From contig OW051470.1 of NCBI GenBank assembly GCA_932521025.1, positions 9,782,501 through 9,846,500 on the forward strand: a stretch of 64,000 nt of DNA, written 5' to 3'. Under the pieces are notes generated by a model. It saw nothing but the letters and a program-made list of their open reading frames with translations. It did not search any database and was not told the DNA's origin. The position numbers and the translations under genes are program-made. Shown one piece after another: positions 49,579 to 61,840 of this stretch; the stretch's first letter is position 1, and every line of letters begins with the position of its first letter. The DNA is from Oscheius onirici (Eukaryota; Nematoda; Chromadorea; Rhabditida; Rhabditidae).

Positions 49579-52500
49579 TCAATGAGACCTACCAAGACGA
49601 AAAGAGAAGCCGGCAGGGAGCGAAGAGACTGCTGCAGGAGAGCGTCTGATATGGTCGGGGATCTGAAATTTGTAGTTTTTTGACCAAAAAATGAGGAAAA
49701 CTGACTTGAGAGAAGGACAGGGGAACATGAGACGGCCGCCTGTGAGAGCCATGACGACGATGTCGATCTGGCGACTGCGGTCGGGAAGGAGACGGAAGTT
49801 TACCTGGAAAATGGGTAGAAACACTGGAAATTTAAAGATTTTTTGTTGCTTTTAAATTTTTGACTCTCAGCCGACAGACTTTTAGTAAAATCAGCTCTGA
49901 GGAAGTGTAGACCGTATCCTTCACGTCGAGACCCATTTTTGTTAAATTAAAGAGCTTAACATTGGATACTCAGGCAAAGATACGCGGCTAAAATAAACGT
50001 ATCTTTGGCTGAATATCCAATCTTTTTGAAACTCGGTCAATTCGCTGCATATCATTGGATATTCAGACAAACTTATAGAAATGGATACTCAGACAATTGG
50101 CTGCGTATTTTGCATTGGATACTCAGTCAAATGACTGCGTGTCTTTCATTTGATAGTCATTGAAATTTACGGCAAAAAGGAAGAACCAGTCAACTGAACT
50201 CTCTTCGGAAAAACTACAAAAGTAAGATCTTGTCTTTCTACAGTAATCATTTCAAAATCCTCTCAGACTGTACTTTTACAGTAATCCTTCCTCCAAAAAT
50301 AGCCTGCTTTCTCGGTCTATAATTCTCAGAACGATTCAAAAAAGCCGCCAAGTGCAAATCTGTTATGTAAATATCCGGTAACACTTTGTCTGTTCGCGAT
50401 TAGCTCCGAAAAAAGTATGTTAAATTGGGATCCATGGGGGCTCAGAGATGTGCGTAAAAGCCTCTCGTAAGTATGTTTTCTTCGTCTTCTCTCCTGTGAG
50501 AGACCAATAATCACACCCACTCCAGAATTGTTCTGGATAATTCTCGCTTTGTGCTAGAGGACAGAAGGAAGAGAGTCATAATGGAGAAAAAGTGAGTGTG
50601 CACTTTTTTTCTACAGCGTTTATATCCAGTGGGGATTAGAAAGTTCCTGGAAGGGGGAGAGGAAGAGAGGGGCAGTGGGGAGAACTAGAACTCAGAGAGT
50701 CTGGAACAGACAGCAAGTCGCAGAAGGAGAGGGACAGTAAGATGAACTGATTTAGATTGTGAGAGAATCGGAAACAGTGACTCAGAGAAGTATTCAGAGG
50801 AACCAAGAGTAACAGTAAGTCAGTAACAGTTGGACAAAGAGTCTAGAAGATCTATGGATAGTCAAATGGTCAAAAACTCTGAACAGTACCTCTCACTGGA
50901 AAAGAAACAAAAACACTGTAATTGAGACGAACTGGGACAGTTTTGGACCAGTAGGGAGTCAGAGGTTATGAATACAATGTACTGAACAGTGACAAGGTAA
51001 GAGATGAAACTACTGACAGTGACTGTTAGAGTCAGGATCAGTTCTTCAGGAGACTCAGGGACAGAGTGTTCTAGACAGATCTCGCAAAAGTTTACTGAAT
51101 TAGATGTTTTCTACTGATTTCTGTCTCTGACAAGTGAGTCAAGAGCACAGGAAACTACAGTAACTGTCTTCCACTTCCAGTTACAGTCTGATCAACTGTT
51201 TCTGTCCCTCAGCCTCTCTCCAGTAAGAGACAGTAAAAAGTAAAGTCTCTCACCTTCTTATCGCCACAGTACATGAAATTCTCCATAAAATCGAAAGAGG
51301 CCGTGAGATCGATGACTTCCTTTGTCGTATTCGTCAAGATGTACTGTATTTTGATGGCCTGACGGACGACGGACGGCGCGTTGTCAACTTTGGCCGAGAC
51401 TGTGACAGGACATCCGATGACGGGAAGACGACAGAGTGCGGAGACGGAGCGGACGGCTGTCGAGCTGCCTAGCCTGAAAAAAAAGCGTTAGCTTGAAAAT
51501 GAGTGGCCACAGTATCCCAAAATTCAGTTATTTGTTGAAATCGTGTCAGGGTATACTGTATTTTTTTGGTTCAACGTTTAAAACGACCGTTAACTGGTAA
51601 ATGGGTACGCAATAACGAAACTCCCAAATTTCGTTCAATTCGTGACAGTACCCGGAGAATACTGTAGTTTTTTGCTGCCATTTAAAAAAAATTTCGGTTG
51701 TACTGCAGTAGGCGCCTCCCTTCGTTCAAACATTTTTGGCGCGAATTCCCAAACTGGCCTGAAAATGCGTTTTTCACCATTTTCCTTTCATTTTTCATAT
51801 TTTTAAGCGTGCTAAATGAATTCAGCGTGTAAAACAACCCCCTTGATGCAGAAATTGGTCGAAAATAGCCAGAAATGGAAGACAAATGTCTGAGGACGGC
51901 TTATAAAGAGCAAGCGCCGGCTTCATGAACTTTTCGACTAGTTTTCGCATCCTGGTGGTTGCTTTTTCCTTTTTTTCGATAAACTTGGTTATAAACGGGA
52001 AAAATAGAAGAAAAATGGTGAAAAACGCGAGTGTAGGATTGTTTGAACGAAGGGAGGCGCCTACTGCAGTACTACTAAAATTTCATTTGGCCACAAAAAA
52101 ACTTTTTTTTTTCGGCTACAGTATTACAAATACAGTCCACATATTTTTCGTTTAATAACGTTTCAGCTTATAGCTCATATTCTTTTGTTCCTTGACCCTT
52201 ATGCAATACTCTCTAAAAATGGCACAGACACGTTGCTCCCCGTCTCTCCTACGTATTCTAAGAGTCGTCAGGGCCTGCATCTGACTCTGACTAATTGTCT
52301 TTTTAGGTTTCCTTCTTCTCTGATCAAAAAGCGGTGATGCTAAATCGAGTGAGACTGGTCTTCAGTCCGTAAATCTCAAAAAATAGGCGGAAAAAGCACA
52401 AATTTTCTGGCATTTGTCATCAATCCCGTGTGAACTTTAAATGCCGGAAACTGATGAGATTAGAGAGGAGGATTATCATTATCGTTTCACTTCTTTGGAG

Positions 52501-55500
52501 AAAAGCTGCTCGATTTAATCGAGGAGAAGCCCCTGGGGGATAGATTTCTGGAAAGAGAGGATGATTGTAAGAGATGGGCCTAATATATCGTAGGTTATCA
52601 AACGGTCATGCTTATCTCTTGTTGATTTTTGGGGGTTCATTGGGAGTAGGTAAACATAGAGAGATTGGAAGTCAGAGGAGCGGAAGATCAGAGTGGTCTT
52701 GAAGAAACTGGGAGAAAAATTGAATACTCCGTTAAAGGGAGCTGCATCTTATCTAAATTCATCAGCTGCGGCTGAACGCGCGGCAAGCCGTCCTACGTGG
52801 CGCTTCTTTTTTTATAAACAGATACGTAGCCCTAACGCTACAATATTTCAAAGTACACATATTCGAATCGTGGCAGGACCCCAGATCATACTGTAGTTTT
52901 GATCCAAAACAGCGCCAATTCTCTGCAGCATACTGTCCTCATCCTGTACTCTGCCCCTCTGATCTGTCGACCAGACGCCCTTTAGACGATCTTCTGCTTG
53001 TTCTGCTTTCAGCCACAAATTGCCTGCTTGGAAAAGTCGCAAAATTGGCGGCTACAGGCGAACAATTAGGCTCCGACGAGCTTACGCAAGAGAAAGTCCC
53101 GAGATACTTTGACGTAGCTCCGACAATTAACTGTACAGTTTTAGGGGAACAGAAGGGCTAATTTGACATCATTTCCGCATTGGAAAACCGCTTTATCAGC
53201 TGAAAACCTCAGGGATCAGTAGCTATAAATGTCGACTTATGAGTGGATATTGGAAATAAAAAAAATAGAGAAATTTTTGCATACTTCATCCTTTCCTGCC
53301 ACAGAAAAAAAATTACTGGGAATCGAGATAGCTCAAAAACAAGAGCAAAAAAAGCTTCTGGCTTCTCGGGATTCGAACCTCTGACCTCTTGCTTCACGTG
53401 CTAATGACTTAGCCACTTGGCTATGGCGACAAAAATGTCACTCACATCTCCAAGCTATTTTGAAAGTCGTCAAGGCTCAATTCACTGCAGGTTTCGTAGT
53501 TTTCCCACTAAAATGCTAAAAATAGTATACCTCGTCCATTCTACAGCCAGCCGGCCCAGCGGCGTTTCGACATCCTCCTCCTTGCTTCTGACAGCCACAG
53601 CTTTGCAAAAGCTGATGACATCATCGGCACTCAGATCTTCTAAACATCAGATTGTAGCTTGCACAAACAAACTGACCTTGGACGGATTTGGCATTGTGCT
53701 CGTCGTGATGAACTGCCGTCACTACATCCGCCTACAAAACAAGTTTTAATCGGGAAGAAAGGGGAAGTGTATAGTTTTGTAAGCAGTCCTTCAAAAATCT
53801 TTTAAAGATGGTAGTTTTTTCTGTTCGTTTCGAGACCCATTTAGCACAAAAATTTGGCTACGTACTCTTGAGTATCCAATTTTGGATGGAAAATGGGTCT
53901 CGGAGCGAAAAAGAAAGAGTTCCGGTATCGTCTTCAATAAAAGTCTGAACCGAAAGCGGAGGAAATCGCTGCAGGGTCAAAGGTTACAAATTACTGAAAA
54001 CGGACTCAATTTTATCAATTTTACTGCTTCTGGGCTCAGGGTTTTGATAGCCAAGCTAAAACTTCGAAAACTAAGCAAAAAAAATACGGTAAAAACTGCT
54101 TTTTTAAAGGACTGTCAGCTCACGTGGGTCTCACAGCGATCCTAGTTATTGTTGCTCAATTTAAAAGCTGTCTCTTTCCTGAAATTTCCAAAAAACCTTA
54201 AAAAACGTACCAAAAGCCACTCGAGTCTCGAGACCACAATATCCGCATTGCTCTTGATGTCAGCTTTCAGAATGTGCTCGTTATGGTTCAGTAGAGCGTC
54301 GACAGGAATCCCCTGCAAAAAATTAGTTTTGAGGTGTTTTTTGCTGTTTTCTCTAGCTAATACCGACGGATGAATCTTGTTTTGGGAGCGGTGGCTAAGA
54401 AAGCTTCTTATAACGAAACGTACCCCGTAATTCGCTACAAAAAGATCAGCTGGAAAGTTTAAGAAGGGTTCAGAGTTGGGACTTGTAAACAGACAACAGG
54501 AAGTGGAGGGAAAGAGAGACTGAGGGAGTCAGGAACAATAAGAGAGAGTATGAGACAGTAATGAATCTGGTTCACAGAGACAGGGACAGAGTTGGGACAG
54601 TAATGAGTTTAGAACAGAGACAGACAGTCTGTATCATCAGATACAGAAAAACGGTAACTGGGAGAGAGTTAGAAACAGCAACGGTAGCAGAGTGCAGTAT
54701 GAGTCTGATTAGATCCAGAGACTGCGTCTCAGTCAGAATAAGAGTCAGGAACAGAGTATAACGCAGTAAGGGTTCCGGATCAACGACAGGGACAGAGTAT
54801 GAGTCTGGACAGTTTCAGAGACGGGGGAAAGAGTATGTGGAATTGACAGTGTTGATCAGAGACTGGAAAAGAGCCAGGAACAGAGATGGTAACAGCCGGG
54901 GGCAAGGTATGAGTATGGCTAGTTCCAGAGACGGAGGTTAAAGGGGTCAGAATGACATTCAGGGACAGAGTCTGAGACAGTAGCTGAGTAAGAAGAGACA
55001 GTAATTCCTCTGGATCAGAGTGAGAGACAAAAACTCACATTCATGGTCAGAATTTGACTGGTGATTGTGAAGGGATCTCTGGCAGCCACTGAGAGTCGGA
55101 TCTTGCTGATTCGGCGCTGTGTCTCTCCCGGAACGAGATGAGAAGCTTCCAGACAGAGCTCCATGTCCCCGACGAGCTGGGCAGCGAAGCGAATCGGCAC
55201 GGATATCTGGAAAACTATGGATAGGTTTTGAAGACAAGACTTATTCTTCTACAGTAACCAAAATCCCTATCTATCAGTTATTGGAACTACAGTAACTGTT
55301 GTTAGCGTCTCATTCAGAAAAACCTAAAGAAAAGTAACCAGACTCTATTTCTTAGCCAATAGAACTACAGTAGACTCCCAAGAAATACTCTCACTATGTC
55401 TCTCCTACAGTAATCCTCCAGTAGCTGTATTTCCCTTTTAATTGAACTATAGTAACTGTTCAAGAGTACAGTAACCTCTTTCAGAATACAGACTCTCCGG

Positions 55501-58500
55501 TTCCCAGTAACCATTACTCTTCTGGTCATTCTCTTAGAGAGTCAGAGTACTAAAGTACCTACAGTAACTCTCTCTCTCTCTCTTTTACAGTAACCCAGCA
55601 AATATTCTCTTACAGTAATCCAGGCCCATTTTCTGTCCTTTCCGGATCTTTGACCTCTTTTCCCATAATCTCCCGCTTTTTATGAAAAAAATCTCTTCCG
55701 AGTCCCAGTGACTGTCTGATGACAGCGAGTCTAAGACTTTCCGTAAATCCGTCCCGATTCTGTACCTAGAGCACGGGATATTAGCCTCGGATTGTACGCG
55801 CTTTTTTCATCTATTTAAGTGTCGTTTTCCAGTGCAATTTGCGATTAATTTGGGTATAGTCATAAAATTTGCGCGCCTCCGCTTCCTTAATGGAACTTTT
55901 GGTGCTTTTTATAGCGGAAAATGAGGATTCACGTTTTTGAATAAAAAGAGACTGACCGTTTGTCCAATTTCGACGTTCGAGGGACAAGGAATGGGAATCA
56001 CGAGCTCGGAGCGGAGATCATTGGCCTCGTCGATAAAGATGACGGCAGCTGCTGCCGTACTGCTCTGCTCGTTCCGCTTGAATTCCAGCCTGAATTTCGT
56101 GATTTTATGCGAAAAAAAAACCTGCTTACATCAGATCCTGAACAGGTCGACTGGTATTGTTCTTGAGCTGCATCTCGGTCTGGGCCACTTCTCCCACGAG
56201 ACAGCTCACTTTCAGCTCTCCATCAGCGTCAATTCCGCCATTTTGACGGGCAAATTTGACGATGGGACTGCCGCAGCTGGGCAGACTTTTCCTCGACGAC
56301 GAGTCGTTGACCAGGAGAGCTTTCAGCGTTCCCTGCCCGTTTGTCAGCTCCAGAACTATCTTGGAAATCTGTAAATTACACGGTTTTTCATGGGAAAATG
56401 GGAGAAAAACGCACACTTATGGTCTCGAGATTACTGACGTCAGCCTTGGAGAGATCCAGTTGACAGATGTACGACGTGGTGGACTGCGGCTCCAGCACGA
56501 TATTCTGGAAATTTTGGGGTTGAAAAATAATTGTACAATGACAAAAACAACGTCATTTTAGTTGTCATTAAGATGTTCAATTGCCTGGATTGTGGCGTCA
56601 CGAACTGTCTAGTCTGTGGCCTCATGGTCTAACTGTCTAGTTTGTGGCAGCATGAACTGTCTAAAACTCTAGTCTGTGGCCTCATGAGTTGCCTAACTGT
56701 CTAGTCTTCATTCATCCATTTTTCTGTGTTTTATTCCAAAAATTTCAGACAAATTGTGTAGAATACGTCAAAGGGAAACTTCACTGAATGTAAGAGCAAG
56801 CCCAACATAGGATACTCACAATCAGTCGAGTACGAAGCCAAATTGTAGTTCAATATCATATCCACCTTCGGGACACTAAATGGTTCCCACAGCCGAGACA
56901 TTTCGGGTTACGGTAGCTGTTTTTGTACGCTAATTTCCAGAAATGTATCCTCTTCTGAGTCATCAAATAATCGCCATGTTTTGGTCTTCATCTAGTGTGA
57001 TTTCTGTCTCATTTAATCAGACTAAAGGATGTTTGAAAGTTTGTAATTTGGGCTGGGGATCAAAACAACCGGATTTGGCTGATTCGACCGCATGTTTTCA
57101 ATTTGCAGCAAGAACAGGGATGAATTCTTTAAACAAGACTAAAAACTTACCGAAACTTGGCACGTAATCTCAATTTTCCCGTCTGATGCTGCCTTCAAAG
57201 GTCCGACTTGTGGCCTGGTGTCACTCCCGGTCACGAAATGAATTACCGCCTTTGAGAGCCTGTAATTTTTCGAATTGTTATAAAAAATAAGAAAAACCCA
57301 CGTTGCTTGATTCAGAGCACTGGAGGAAAGTTTCAGAAGAATCGGGACCCTTTCTGACGGCTCTGCCGAGTCAAATTTCAAGAACGACGCCTAAAATTGG
57401 GTTATTATAGGTAAAAAAGCATAAATCACCTCAATCTGGAAGCACGAGTCGACTTTCTGCATGTTAAGGCTGAATTCTTGCTTTTCGGCCAGGGCGGCAG
57501 TCCATAGCTGCTCGATTTGTGTTTTCTTGAAAGTTTTCTGTTAAATGATAGGAAAAAGGGGACGAACTTGTTCAGATCCGAGATCGTATCTGTAGGGAGC
57601 ATTCGGGACTGTTCCGGCCAGAATACTCGTCAAGGCTTGGGCCGTTTCGGGCTCCTTCTGGACGAGCTGGAGACAGCACCAGACAAAGTCCTGAAAATTG
57701 TGAGTTTTACATAATAACTTTATTTTATTTTAGTTTTTTTTATATTATAGTTTTCTTTGTCCTACGCCCGTTCATTTAGAGACAGAGACGTTTTTGGTCC
57801 CCTACATCCTGATCTTTCACAACAGTAATCAGGAAGATTTTATCGCTGTTGCAAGCTGTCGAATTGAAAGACAGACTAATCAGTCAGTCACCCGACAATT
57901 TTTAGGCTTGAAGCGTCAGTTATAGGCGGCGTCAGCGCTCGCCCTCGTCTCTTTCCGACTTCTAGAATCTTCTGTCCAGCTTGAGCACTGCAGACATTCC
58001 CTTCTTTTCAAAATTTGTCCAAAAGTAGCCTAAGTTCAGAAGGTTGCCGCTGTGCAGATCTGGGACTACGTAGAAACCGACTTCGCAGGTGTACCCGGCC
58101 AGATTGACTGGGACTGTAGCACATCCAGTCATAAGTTCGAATCCGCGCCAACGTTTTTTCACTTTGCACTGTCGAGGATTCACAAGGACAGACAGAAACG
58201 GTTCAAACTTTAAAAGAAGAAGATGAAGTTTTGAAGAGGACGATATGTGCTTTGTGATCGTTTCGAGATCCATTTTCAGCAGCAATTTACATAAAATTGA
58301 AACTAAACTCAGTGTATTGCTCGTTTCTGATTTCGTGAACCTCGAAATGAGAAAAATTAACAGCTTTGAGTCCAAAAACACGACCGACCTTCACAGCCGC
58401 CGTCGTATAAGCTGCCCAGATGGCTTTCTGCAGCACAAATTGTCTAACAGTCTTCGGCAGGCCCTCGACGGCGAAACACCACAGCTGTAGTGCTTTGACC

Positions 58501-61273
58501 ATATCTCCACTAGCGTAATAAACTCCGGCCATCTAAAATATCCATTTCAGCCGGTTAAAGATAAAAAAAACCTCATTAACAACCTTCAGTCGCATTCTGG
58601 TACAGCCGTAGCGTTTGTACTGATTCATGGCAGCCGAAAGGAGGTCTATTACGCCTGCATGGTTCACGATAATTCTTTGCTGAAATTTGTGGGATTTTAG
58701 ACTTTAAACAGCTTAAAAACAAACCAGGAGAGCTGTAATGGCTGACTGTTCGACGTCCGGCGTCGCTAGAGCCTCGTAGCCGACTCGCCAAGGACGCTGG
58801 CCGAGAAAGACTGGACTGGCAGCTAGTGGATCCGGAGACGGGTAGGGAGTCGACGGCGCAACTGAAAATGATGGAATTTGTAAAGGATTACGTGGAGAAT
58901 ATAGCCCTTTTATATACTTTTAGAGCATTGCAAAAGTACTTCTTTTTGTTGGAAACGAACTATAGTCCGTGGCGTTACGAGCTGTCTAACTGTCTAGTCC
59001 TGTACAAAAATCCACAGCCAGTTAGACAGCTATTTGGTCAAGTAACCACAACTCGTGGGTATCATTCTCGGCTACATCTACGGCTACATCTAGACCAAAT
59101 TTTATGCTTTTCCCGCTGAAACCCTCAAAAAGGCAGAAACCGCCCCACCTTGTTTCAGCTGAGCAATTTCGTTGTGTGCTTGCGAATAGATCTGAGCCGC
59201 CAGTTCCAAATGAGCTCCAGGATTTAGGGTAGGTAGAGCTGTCAGTCCTTCGGCTACGGCCTTTTCAAACAGCTTGGCAAAGTTGTAGCACTAAATTTGG
59301 GCTATTTTTAAGAGAAAAATAGACCAGAAAAACCTGTCTAGCCTTCCAGAGCTGGTGCTCTATTGAGGCGAGCTGTGGCGTCGGATAGGCTCCCGGCTTT
59401 ATGTTGAAAAAGTTCTGCTGGTGCTTGCGCATTTGATTGATCGATTCGACGGCCGTACTGTGCAAGAAACAGAGCTCACACCACTGAAAATTGGATTTAT
59501 TTGGCTATAAAACAAAAAGGTCTTATCAGCACTGTATCTTTCGAGAAATTTTAAATAACCATGTCACGTTTTGAACCTTTTTTGTTGAGACCGTGATACC
59601 ATATTTCCATGTTTCTCTAACCTGCCCATTTCGGAAAGAAAAGTTCAAGCAAGCAAAGTTTAAGTCAACTTAATTCTACATAAATTAACAACTCCGTTGC
59701 TCAATTAACGATTTCAAACAAATTTCTCTAATTGAGTTTATGGACACTTTGAAAATTGAGTCTGTGTATCATAGAAGTACCGCAAAAATAATCCAATTTT
59801 TGAGTCTTAAGAGTGTAAAGTGTGACGGTTTTTTTACTGAATTTGGAAGAAAGACAAGGAAAGCTTGCCTTGTAATTCAGCAGTCCGACGATGCTCCTCC
59901 ATTCATAGATGCTGCTGTCCTCCCACTGCTCCAGCGATTCCTTGCACTGCTCATAAGCTAGGCGGTAGTTCCTGGAAGACGTGATTGTTTTAGAAAAAAA
60001 CTTTCTCAGAAAACTACTAGTTTCCGCGCAGAAAACTACTAGTTTCCGAGTAAACTTGGATGGTTTTACGAGAGTTTCGCTAGATGTAAGTACTTTTCTC
60101 ATTTTGGCGCTATACTTTACTACAATCGCCTATTTGCGATCTTTTTTTGGTCAGATTATGCTCTAAAGAAGTACAGAGTCTATGGCTAAAATTGAACAGA
60201 AATGGGTAAAATATTGGTCATTTGGAAGCGTTTAATTCTGTGACAGAGTCTAGCAATAAGACAGCTCCGTTTCATATAGACGAGTTTCAAGCTTCCAGGC
60301 AAGACTTTTCCTGGGAACGTTAAACTCATAACGTGCGGAAACGTTTGTTGTATTTTCGAAAGAACATGTTTGGTGAAAGTCTTCGTCAAATCAACTGCTG
60401 CCAACTCAAATATAAAGATTCTCAACAAGAAACGCCAAGAAAAACCTACCGCAAAGCCGTATGAGTATCCTGCCTCAGCTCCGACAAAAAGGCCAGCTTG
60501 AAGAGCTGACGAACAATCAGAGATGGCGTATTGTTTGGAATCGAACGTGCCCTAATCGCCTTCAACTTCTGCTGATAGAATCCCTGTGCGAGCTCATGGA
60601 AGGCTCCTTCGAGTTTATTGATATAGCCCTAAATTATTACAAATTCTTCAGAAAAAAAAAACATAAAACTTACGTGAAGATCATTACAAAGCATCGGGAC
60701 GACAAAAAGCTGCTTCGGGCTGAGCTGACAGACATTACAGAGCTCCTGAGCACGCTCAGTAGCCAACGGATCCTCCACCGGAGTTGGCGAAGCCCTAAAT
60801 CCTATTTTTCAACGTCTCGCCAATTTTTGTAACCTTTCTTGCAACAAAACGACAGCCAGACGGCTTCCTTGACGACAGCTGGCCCGGATACTGGCGCATT
60901 TGCTCTCAGCCTCCGTCTTCTTCTCGGTCCAAGAGGCATGATCCCAGTCGAGATCGAGGAACAAGACGATCAAAGCCGGGACCTTGTCCAAATATTTCAG
61001 TGGCCAGTCATTGCGAATTATTCCTTGAAAAAAACGAGATGGTGGAACAAGAGGGGGCAAAGAACCTTTATCTAGGGCAAGAGCACGTTTTCCGGGCAAA
61101 TCCAACTCGCCACGGACTTGACGCAAGTTCAGGGGAAGCGAGGACGGAGATCTGGTTGTAAAGGTTTCAGTCAGCGCCTTGTGGCTCTTCTTGTTGGCTG
61201 GATCGAGACCCGTGAGAAAGACAAGCTGCTTCGGCCTGCCGGATAGCCAATCACCGGCCTCTGCCGGATCCAT
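49579..61273 (-). CDS. TRAPPC11 (foie gras/gryzun) TRAPP complex subunit
   Basis: Subunit of the TRAPP Rab-GEF complex in ER-Golgi traffic. Start MDPAEAGDWLSGRPKQLVFL at 61273. Exons read with good boundaries: 61273-60834, 60794-60674, 60628-60450, 59971-59869, 59483-59334, 59290-59149, 58861-58725, 58679-58572, 58532-58389, 57690-57568, 57537-57430, 57390-57302, 57259-57151. Approximate exons: 56508-56418, 56371-56130, 56095-55960, 55208-55040, 54314-54213, 53733-53675, 53641-53531, 51475-51252, 49804-49705, 49663-49579. One exon near 56880-56830 is uncertain in frame. The foie gras domain lies in exons 2-9 (FLSELRQDTHTALRNYRLAY, GQRPWR). The gryzun-type C-terminus has FMYCGDKKVNFRLLPD and LMFPCPSLK. 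The donor after LLNYK is GC rather than GT. A possible 42-bp micro-intron in exon 1 (about 61064-61023) cannot be excluded. Confidence 0.9.
51701..52071. repeat. Foldback element in a TRAPPC11 intron
   Basis: Outer arms 51701-51732 and 52040-52071 are exact reverse complements over about 32 bp (TACTGCAGTAGGCGCCTCCC then TTCGTTCAAACA). Inner matches GCGTTTTTCACCATTTT against AAAATGGTGAAAAACGC continue the pairing. The loop is non-coding. Confidence 0.88.
53354..53430 (-). pseudogene. tRNA-like sequence in a TRAPPC11 intron
   Basis: The minus strand has a D-arm GCCAAGTGGCTAAG, a T-loop GGTTCGAATCC and a T7 run about 15 bases beyond, as in a pol III gene. The acceptor stem (GTCGCCA against GAGAAGCC) and T-stem do not pair, so it is judged a relic. 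Confidence 0.45.
57962..58212 (-). other. Exon-like open frame in a TRAPPC11 intron
   Basis: The frame reads FEPFLSVLVNPRQCKVKKRW... to ...SAVLKLDRRF and TAG (about 82 aa). Its composition is globular, unlike its AT-rich neighbours. It lies between TRAPPC11 exons that join in frame without it. It could be an alternative last exon, a nested gene's 3' exon or chance. Not recognised. Confidence 0.3.
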
Positions 61274-61457
61274 TTTACTCGTTTTTTTTTGTGCTGGAAT
61301 GAGTCAATGGGAGATGAGGGCAACAACGACCAATATCCCAGTGGACTTGAACCAGAAGATGTGGAAAAGTTAGTACGGGAAAGTAACAGTTTATTTTATA
61401 TCCAGATGCGATAACAAAAACAGATGCGGCCGCTCCGGACGATGAAGGTGTAAGCAC

Positions 61458-61840
61458 TCAGTCAAGCTGAAAGTTGAACGATAAGTTACAAGAACCCGAG
61501 GAATATGAACCTTCTTAAATCCAATATCCTTAGCGTACTCACGGAAGCAACGACGGCACATGTCGAGTCCGTATTTGCGAATGAGACCGTGATGGTTAGA
61601 GCAGACACGGCTGAAAAATGTCATTCAATTTTGAACTCGCAAAACGATCGAGCGACTTTGAAGTCTTCGAATTGAATCATTAATCTAGCAGCGCAACTAT
61701 TGAAACGGTCACAAAGACCCGAACCACAAAAATTTGCCTGCAGCTTGTTCCAAGCGGAAAACGGAATGTAAAGCTCACCAGGAGCGGGATCCAGGTCCGA
61801 ATTTACGGGGGTGCGAGAACCACAGCTGTGCGAATCCCAT
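61458..61840 (-). CDS. rps-29: 40S ribosomal protein S29 (uS14)
   Basis: Exons 61840-61779, 61610-61511 and 61466-61458 sum to 171 nt, 56 aa, the exact family length. It begins [20 protein letters not shown] and ends [14 protein letters not shown]. The zinc site is two CxxC pairs, CRVC and CRRC, around [12 protein letters not shown]. It is a small-subunit head protein. The last exon is only 9 bp (Leu-Asp-stop). An AATAAA on this strand at 61396-61391 is followed after about 115 bp by the TRAPPC11 ATG, a spacing typical of nematode operons; rps-29 would be the upstream gene. No promoter-sized gap separates them. Confidence 0.96.
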
